From Mnemiopsis leidyi (lineage: Eukaryota > Ctenophora > Tentaculata > Lobata > Bolinopsidae), in contig JH152834.1 in assembly GCA_000226015.1 (NCBI GenBank), forward strand, positions 107,605 to 171,604: a stretch of 64,000 nucleotides of DNA, read 5' to 3'. Numbering within the stretch: position 1 is the stretch's first letter; each line of letters opens with the position of its first letter. Below are positions 57,923 to 64,000 of this stretch, piece after piece. The notes under the pieces are model-generated. The model did no database searches. It was not told the origin of the DNA and was given only the letters and a program-made list of their open reading frames with translations. A program made the translations under genes and the position numbers.

Positions 57923-59236
57923 AAAAACGGGTTTATATGAGCGAGATTGATATTTGATACTTAAAATGGGTGCTGTAATACTTCATATAAGTGCTGACGA
58001 TTGTAAATTACAAAAACAGTGACGTGATCACTGCTAGCAACTAAGTGAACTGCTCGACACACTTATACTAGGACTAGGAGCAACAACGCAAGTAATAGTG
58101 ATTATTATTACTATTAGTATTGCCAGCACAGTGTTATATCTTGAGTGGGGTGAATCGGAAATTATGGACGACACAGTGCCATTGCGCCATCATATCAACT
58201 TATCAATCTCCATATTACAATTAGACATCCAGCTTAGGTACTGGTACTACTACTACAACGCAACTGTAGCTGCAGTACGTTAAGTATCACTCAACTCCAC
58301 TTGCTCAGTTTGTCTTAATTGGGAATGAAGTTCTTGGATACTACTGTACTAGTGGTAGGTACCACATCCCTTAAGGCTAAGCGGATCAGTATTGACAATT
58401 TCATAATACATTACACATTTATAGTACAGTAACCTGCGACATCAGTAGGCCACATACCAACCCGGTAGGCTAACGAAACAGTTTGTTAATTGTTATCTAT
58501 CTTGAATTATAGCATTTTTGTCAATTAAAATCACTATTTACTTTCAAGTAATCTGCGAAAACCTTAAAATTTTACAAACTAAATATCGATAATAAATTGT
58601 CAGTGATCGAACCTGCAGGCTGAGAGGCTACAACTATATAGACATAGACCAATTTCTGATCATGGGCAGAGCTTTATTGCTCTATAGCGGCTAAGCTGAT
58701 ATGATGAAGTTTTACTTGGACGGTTGACCTCACTTAGGCTAACGAATTAAGGTAAAACAAGGCTGGTGTTAATGTCCGCCAGAAACTGACGCGTATCAAG
58801 AAAAACTTGATGAGAGAAAGGACTATTAAAATATAACAGCATTGACCACTGTTGTGTTGGTGAGGGACTAGTGTTTAGTGTTCATGACAAACTCAGACAA
58901 TTTGATATTTACAGAGCAGACAATCAACTCTTAGTATTCAATCATGACCATGGCACGCATGGCTAAAACTCAAATTATTCGAATTAATAATTATTAATGA
59001 GAGATGAGAACAGTTGGATAACTCTATATATGATAAACTGTAAGACGTGGTGCAACTACAAGTACTTCATACTGTACATACAATTAGGTCAACTCTAAAT
59101 TAACTAGACTAGACTTGAAACAAATGACCTTCAAGTAAAACACCTGATCAGACTAAGGCGGACAAGGGAGAACGTCTGACAAAGCAAGTGCGTGGAAACT
59201 AGAGATATTCCTAGCCGCGTGTAAAATTACACGCAA

Positions 59237-59517
59237 CAGCGGCGTAACGATGCCCCGGCCACCCCGGCTACGCCGGGGGGCGCCGTCATCAGGGGGCGCC
59301 AAATCGTCATAAAAAATATGGGACAATTTTGCAAGATTAACTGCGCGACTAGCAAAATCGCGTGTTTGGTTTAATAACTTCACTATTTATTTAGATTTTT
59401 CGGCCATTTTTTCACAAATTGCTTCAAGTAAGCCATTACACCAGGGGCGCCAATTAGGGGCGCATTTTCATCGCCGAGGGGCGCCATATTGGCTAGACCT
59501 ACTACGTTACGCCACTG
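59237..59517. mobile_element. 281-bp hAT-type MITE with 8-bp target duplication
   Basis: The element starts CAGCGGCGTAACG and ends with the reverse complement of CAGTGGCGTAACG (13-bp ends, one mismatch). ACACGCAA is duplicated directly on both sides (59229-59236, 59518-59525). Eight-bp duplications and CAGNGGCGTA ends are typical of hAT elements. GGGGCGCC boxes recur near both ends and the centre is AT-rich; no transposase. Confidence 0.88.
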
Positions 59518-60785
59518 ACACGCAACCTAGACATCGGCCGTTACATCCCAAATTAATGACGTCAACTTATGCAGTGCGCGTCTTTTCTGGCACGTGCTAG
59601 GAAACTGAATTCGTTTGATAACGCTGTTTTTGTGAAGGAGTTTGGAAAATTGAAAAGTGATGGAATCTTTGACAAAAGATCATAGACTTGACGAGTCTGA
59701 ATTAAGCCCTGTGTTAAGTGTTTTGATGAAGCGAGTGTAGCATATGATTATGATTATGATAACTAATACTTAATACTAACTAATAGTTAATAATGCAGGC
59801 TGACTGTCGGAGACTGCGTCTGTGGTGTTTAGTTTTACGTTTTATCATTTCGGTCAGGTGATAACCATGTGCTATTAATATAATTATATATGTAGGTCGA
59901 TATAGAAAAAAGGCTTCGCATTTGCAAAAGGGTCAAATAAAAATTTGTTAGAACTTACTTGCGATTGAAATGAAGAACAGAGATAAAAATTCGCTACTTT
60001 CGACTTTTAGAGCTCATTTGCAATTGCAAATCGTGTATTAATTTGTAATGCTGAGAGTCTAAATTTCTTACAGCTAACTGATGGAGTGGTGGCCAGTGAG
60101 TTTGACTTTCTTGTTCGATCTACAGTATTGAAATAATTTTCAAGGGTGAATGTGGATGGAAAATGATCGATCAGGACTAGATCAGTACCACTATCACACT
60201 ATTACAAGAATATGAGAATACAACTAGACATTCAAAGAAGCGACATGCTGCGTCTGGGCATATTGCATTGGCGATAAAGGACTCCTAATGTTAATGTCAT
60301 GTAAATAATTTTGTGATTTTAATATACAATTGTGAATATTAACAAGTGGTGATTTAGCGGCAAGTTATAGACTTACTAAACAATTTCCCTATACGATTCC
60401 AAATGAATACAATTACATAGCCCCAACCTTTCCTATTTTCCTAATTCTCATTATCTACAATAACTGTACCAAGAAATTGCCATTTGATTAGGATTATAAT
60501 ATTTTTATTTAGAGCACTATGTAGTTCGAAGATTACTTTATAGTAAGAGAACTTCATGGTAATAAGGTGTCACGATCCGTTCATACCTATAGTGTCATTT
60601 TGATAAATCAGTAATTATGCTAGATGCCCATCAAACTGCTTTGCTACTTGTACTTTTATGTGTTAATAGTAATACTGAGTGGTGTATGTTGACGTGAACA
60701 GAATGATTACCAATTGCAGTTCCTGTTTACCTCGTCTCCTTTTCTAAGTTATTATTTACTAGTCGTGTTGTCTTACATGTATTAG

Positions 60786-60862
60786 GCTAAAATGTAGTCT
60801 AACATATAGTCTAACACGTAGTCTAACGTGTATTCTAACGTGTATTCTAACGTGTATTTTAT
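60786..60862. repeat. 12-14 bp tandem repeat, GTCTAACRYGTA unit
   Basis: Six units such as GTAGTCTAACACGTAGTCTA and GTATTCTAACGTGTATTCTA directly upstream of the LINE remnant. Confidence 0.8.
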
Positions 60863-60879
60863 TTTTAGGGTGTAGTTGG

Positions 60880-61515
60880 ACATATTTTGGCGTATGTTAG
60901 GGAAAATTGCTTTCTAGAGTTTCAAGAAAGTTTGGATGAACAGTAGAATAACTCTTGAGAAGAAGATCAAAGTGTACGAAGCTCAAGTTTTATCTATAAT
61001 CATGTATAACTCTTCATGTTGGGCTGCTCCAATTGCTGTACTCGGAGAACTTGACATTTGCCATCGCAAACATCTGCGAACTATCATGAAAATTCGGTGG
61101 CCTCGAAGTATGATCTCAGTAAATGATACACTGTACAAAAGGTGCAACACCACACCACTCTCACCAAGAGCAGCTCTTTAACGGTGGAAGACGCTTGACC
61201 ACGTGTTGGGAATTCCTGAAAATTCACCAGCACAAAGTGCACTATGTTTTGCTGTAGACGCCAAGAACAGTTTGCCAGGTCGTGTTGGAAGACACCGAGT
61301 TAATTTATTGCAAGTCCATAAAATAGATCTTAAATTGCATAATTTTAAACTTTCCCGATATCTAGATGTTGTTCAACTAAGGGAGTTAGCATGGAATCGT
61401 AATATTTGGAGAAATATGCATCCACCAGTGTTCTAGGCGATTTGAACAATAGATAATTTTGGTTCCCGAGACTTATAACATGATGGTGCCCCTTAAGTTT
61501 GATGATGATGATTAG
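60880..61515 (+). pseudogene. 3' end of a non-LTR retrotransposon (LINE)
   Basis: Two abutting frames in the same phase, 60936-61181 and 61203-61436, are separated by one in-frame TAA (61179-61181). They carry VYEAQVLSIIMYNSSCW, then LRTIMKIRWPRSMI, TPLSPRAAL, RWKTLDHVLGIPE and RVGRHRVNLL. This is the C-terminal region after the polymerase core in RTE/CR1/jockey-type LINEs (pattern Y..V...L.YGSECW, RRILGI.W, R..RWLGHVLRM). After the stop the sequence ends in GATGATGATGATTA, a short-repeat tail as RTE-like elements have. The polymerase core is missing, so it is a 5'-truncated dead copy. Confidence 0.8.
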
Positions 61516-62317
61516 TTGGACATATGATGTAGAGACATCAGGTCACAAACACAGTCCCAAATTCTAGGTTTAAAATTTTAAGCTTTCTCTTGGTCTTCCA
61601 CTAAATAAGCTAAAAAAGGAAAGGCAATTACAATATCAGCATTTTAAAGCAGAATTTTGAAGCAGAAATAAAATACACCATTATTGCCGTTCAATTAAAA
61701 TGTAACATTTTGAGAATAAAAGTATCATATTTACACATTAGTATATCATCTGGCAATCGATCGAAATTTCCCAAATGGCAACAAGTTAGTATTATTTAAA
61801 CAATAATTTCAAAACTATCGCTTATAATATTTAAGTTTAAACAAGAACATAACGAATATAGTTTTAGGTACTCTCAAAGAACATTAGTACGCTGGTATAT
61901 ATATATATTTACTTCATTAAATTCGGTTTTAATATAGAACCTACCCTACCTGATAAAACGAATAGCAACAACATGAATCATCAGAAAGAAGCTCATCATC
62001 GAATCTGAATTTAAAAACTCAAAGAGATATAGAGAGCCTTGCTCTGTTTTTTAGATAGCGTTTAATCTGACAATCGCATCATCGCTCTTCACACTCTCCT
62101 TTACAATAAAACTCTTTTCCACAAATCAAAAATCTTTTAATGGCATACAAAATCAGGACTCCGTCCACACTCCACAGTCAGAAACCCAGGTGTGCTTCTT
62201 GTATGTACTTTCAATCTGGGTTGATTTGAAAACTGATAAAAATCTCTTATTGAAAACGACCAGCTCATATCTGAATGATGGCATCTTTTTCGTTTGAGTT
62301 CATTCATAAACCCTGGC

Positions 62318-63562
62318 TCATTTCTTAAAATCTCGGTGTTGTTCCATTCGCTCCAGATACATCTTTGTGGGCTCTGAAAGGGATTGAAAAAGTGAGAAAT
62401 TGCTGAACACAAATATTTTGTCGTTAACAGAGCAGTATTACATTTCTTGTTTTCTGAACAAGCTGTTGCCACAGAGAAATTTATCAGCAATCCTCCTGTT
62501 TATTTACTTAAACATAGCAAAGCCGAGCGGAGGCCTCATGCCGGAGCTAACAAATTTTGACTAAATAAATCAAGTGCCTAATAAACACTTGCCCAATCAA
62601 AACTTATTAGTTAGAGGATAATTAGCGACATTCTATTTCGTTTCCCGGGCTCTGTGAACTGCGCTGTGCGTGATTGGCTTCACTTGTGACTTATGGGTAA
62701 GGAACGTAATTCGGGCAGGACCCTTCGGGCTGGATGATGAACTAGAAGGAAGTGAAACTATCCTGTTGACTGTTCATATGCCGCAAGGGAGCCTGGACAG
62801 GGTACGTGCCTGCCTATCCGGGTACGATGTTTGCGACTCCGACTTATTCGTGTAAATGTATCAAACATGAATACATATTATTATTCATTAATAATCATAC
62901 GCGGGAACCTATAAATTCTGTAGATAATGGGCGTCAGTATGTTATTGAATCAAGTTTTTCTGTATCAATAGCTTTTACTAACCACAATCGTGATATGTTG
63001 GGCATTATGACAATTTTACAACTTCAACATTAATAGATTTTTGTCTCAGTATATACGAATTTGGAATCAAATATCTTGCGAGTTACCACAATTATATGGG
63101 CACAAAATAATCATTTTGAAGCAGAGTCAACATGTTTGGTGATCTCAAACTTATTGAATTGTTAGGTGTTCACTTATTTACTAGGAACTTTTAAGAGTGG
63201 ATACAATCAAATCAGACGAAAGTTAATCGATTCAAAGTTAAAGATAAGTTTGTTCCATTGTTGACAGATTTAGAGGTGAAGATAATTCGGGCATCGCAAT
63301 ATTTATCAGGGATAGATAGATTCAATGATCAGATCTGCGATGGCAGCGAATACTTATTCTTCTTTGTGACAAAATGTTGAAGAGCATAATATCTACAAGG
63401 ATTCTCAAGACATCATGTAAACAACAGAAAATTTCAAAAATGTGTAACGTACAACACAACTTACTTTCATCGATAGGCGATCTGCACATGGGACAGGTCT
63501 TCTTCCGTTTCAACCAGTTGTCCACACAGGCGAAGTGATAAATATGACAACACGGCAACAGT
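62318..63562 (-). CDS. RING-H2 E3 ubiquitin ligase, last two exons (5' part outside window)
   Basis: Exon 63562-63465 encodes LLPCCHIYHFAC, VDNWLKRKK, TCPMCRSPIDE, the second half of a RING-H2 zinc finger (C-x-H-x2-H-x2-C...C-P-x-C), closest in feel to the RNF13/Goliath group (CVDPWL...KTCP). It ends at donor GTAAGT in phase 1. A short exon 62373-62318 with acceptor CTTTCAG continues in frame as KPTKMYLERMEQHRDFKK and stops at TGA; this is my best candidate for the C-terminus. The first zinc ligands and any membrane or PA domain must lie beyond the right edge. It would transfer ubiquitin with an E2; substrate unknown. Confidence 0.7.
62374..63464. other. intron of the RING gene; no other gene seen
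   Basis: AT-rich sequence with no convincing exon on either strand. Confidence 0.5.
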
Positions 63563-64000
63563 CTGGGAAACAAAGCGATTATCACCGTGTAACAACAAAC
63601 AAGTAACGCAGATAGCGACACTGCAAGCGTTAAATACCAACTTTTTCAAACTACAGATATTCTGACTATGTAGACCTAGGTGGGTAAAGGAGGGTAGTTG
63701 GTGTGACCTTCAACTGAGCGCATCACTATGCTATTACAGCTATTACCATGATATGATTACCTAGACAAATGTGTCAGCAAATAAACGGACTGACTGACAA
63801 GCTAACAAAGATTAATCAACTGAATGAATGACTGTTTGACTGACTGTTTGACTGACTGACTGACTGACTGACTGACTGACTGACTGACTGACTGACTGAC
63901 TGACTGACTGACTGACTGACTGACTGACTGACTGACTGACTGACTGACTGACTGACTGACTGACTGACTGACTGAATGACTCTTAGACTTAGAGTACCTG
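63563..64000. other. RING gene intron sequence to the window edge
   Basis: No exon for the first half of the RING finger is visible here. The right part is a microsatellite (separate entry). Confidence 0.5.
63832..63976. repeat. (GACT)n microsatellite
   Basis: About 34 near-perfect GACT units, with variants GACTGTTT on the left and GACTGAATGACT on the right. Probably within an intron of the RING gene. Confidence 0.97.

Larger units (their letters stand above)
42492..60770. other. 18-kb region without a supportable gene
   Basis: I find no exon set, no recognisable protein and no RNA gene. Open frames are short and low in quality. The region is AT-rich with minisatellites (43.6, 51.5, 55.4, 57.85 kb), local duplications (54.09, 56.3 kb), a hairpin (56.6 kb), a poly-C run (48.65 kb) and a hAT-type MITE (59.2 kb). 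It could be true intergenic DNA, hold 5' UTR exons of the GPCR, or contain very short exons or non-coding transcripts I cannot see. Confidence 0.55.

Overview
This is eukaryotic, clearly animal, nuclear DNA. Genes are split by short GT-AG introns, ciliary genes and a rhodopsin-like receptor are present, and the sequence is AT-rich with many small transposons, SINEs and LINE remnants. The exact organism cannot be fixed from the sequence. Gene-within-intron nesting, acceptor-like AGs placed just before start codons (suggesting spliced-leader trans-splicing) and the ciliary content would fit a ctenophore or another early-branching marine invertebrate; that is a low-confidence inference.

Layout. 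1-2.1 kb: repeats, then a small GPI-anchored Ly6-like gene (+). 2.5-15.3 kb: the first 30 exons (about 1350 codons, every junction in frame) of DYNC2H1, the retrograde intraflagellar-transport dynein heavy chain (-), ending inside the linker; a small secreted-protein gene lies antisense inside its intron 24. 15.7-16.7 kb: IFT22/RABL5 (-). 17.1-17.6 kb: TMEM107 (-). These three ciliary genes lie head to tail. 17.6-24.5 kb: a transposon graveyard (SINEs, two tail-to-tail LINE fragments, a 1.5 kb inverted-repeat element) and an 825-base assembly gap. 24.5-38.0 kb: TBCE (+), the tubulin-folding cofactor E, in 7 exons. Its 8.3 kb first intron holds two antisense tandem Rab32-like genes, and its last intron holds a single-exon orphan gene on the same strand. 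38.3-42.5 kb: a six-exon class A GPCR with a degenerate DRY motif (-). 42.5-60.8 kb: about 18 kb with no gene I can support, only minisatellites, hairpins and a hAT-type MITE. 60.9-61.5 kb: the 3' end of a LINE. 62.3-63.6 kb: the last two exons of a RING-H2 ubiquitin ligase (-). The window ends in a long GACT microsatellite.

Functionally, the left part is about cilia: TMEM107 is a transition-zone gatekeeper, IFT22 an IFT-B GTPase, DYNC2H1 the return motor. TBCE (tubulin supply) and Rab32-like proteins (membrane traffic) are plausible neighbours, but no shared pathway is shown. The points most worth checking are the ciliary head-to-tail cluster with possible trans-splice sites, the repeated gene-in-intron nesting, the tandemly duplicated 5' splice sites in DYNC2H1 and TBCE, and the absence of the DYNC2H1 motor from the left end.
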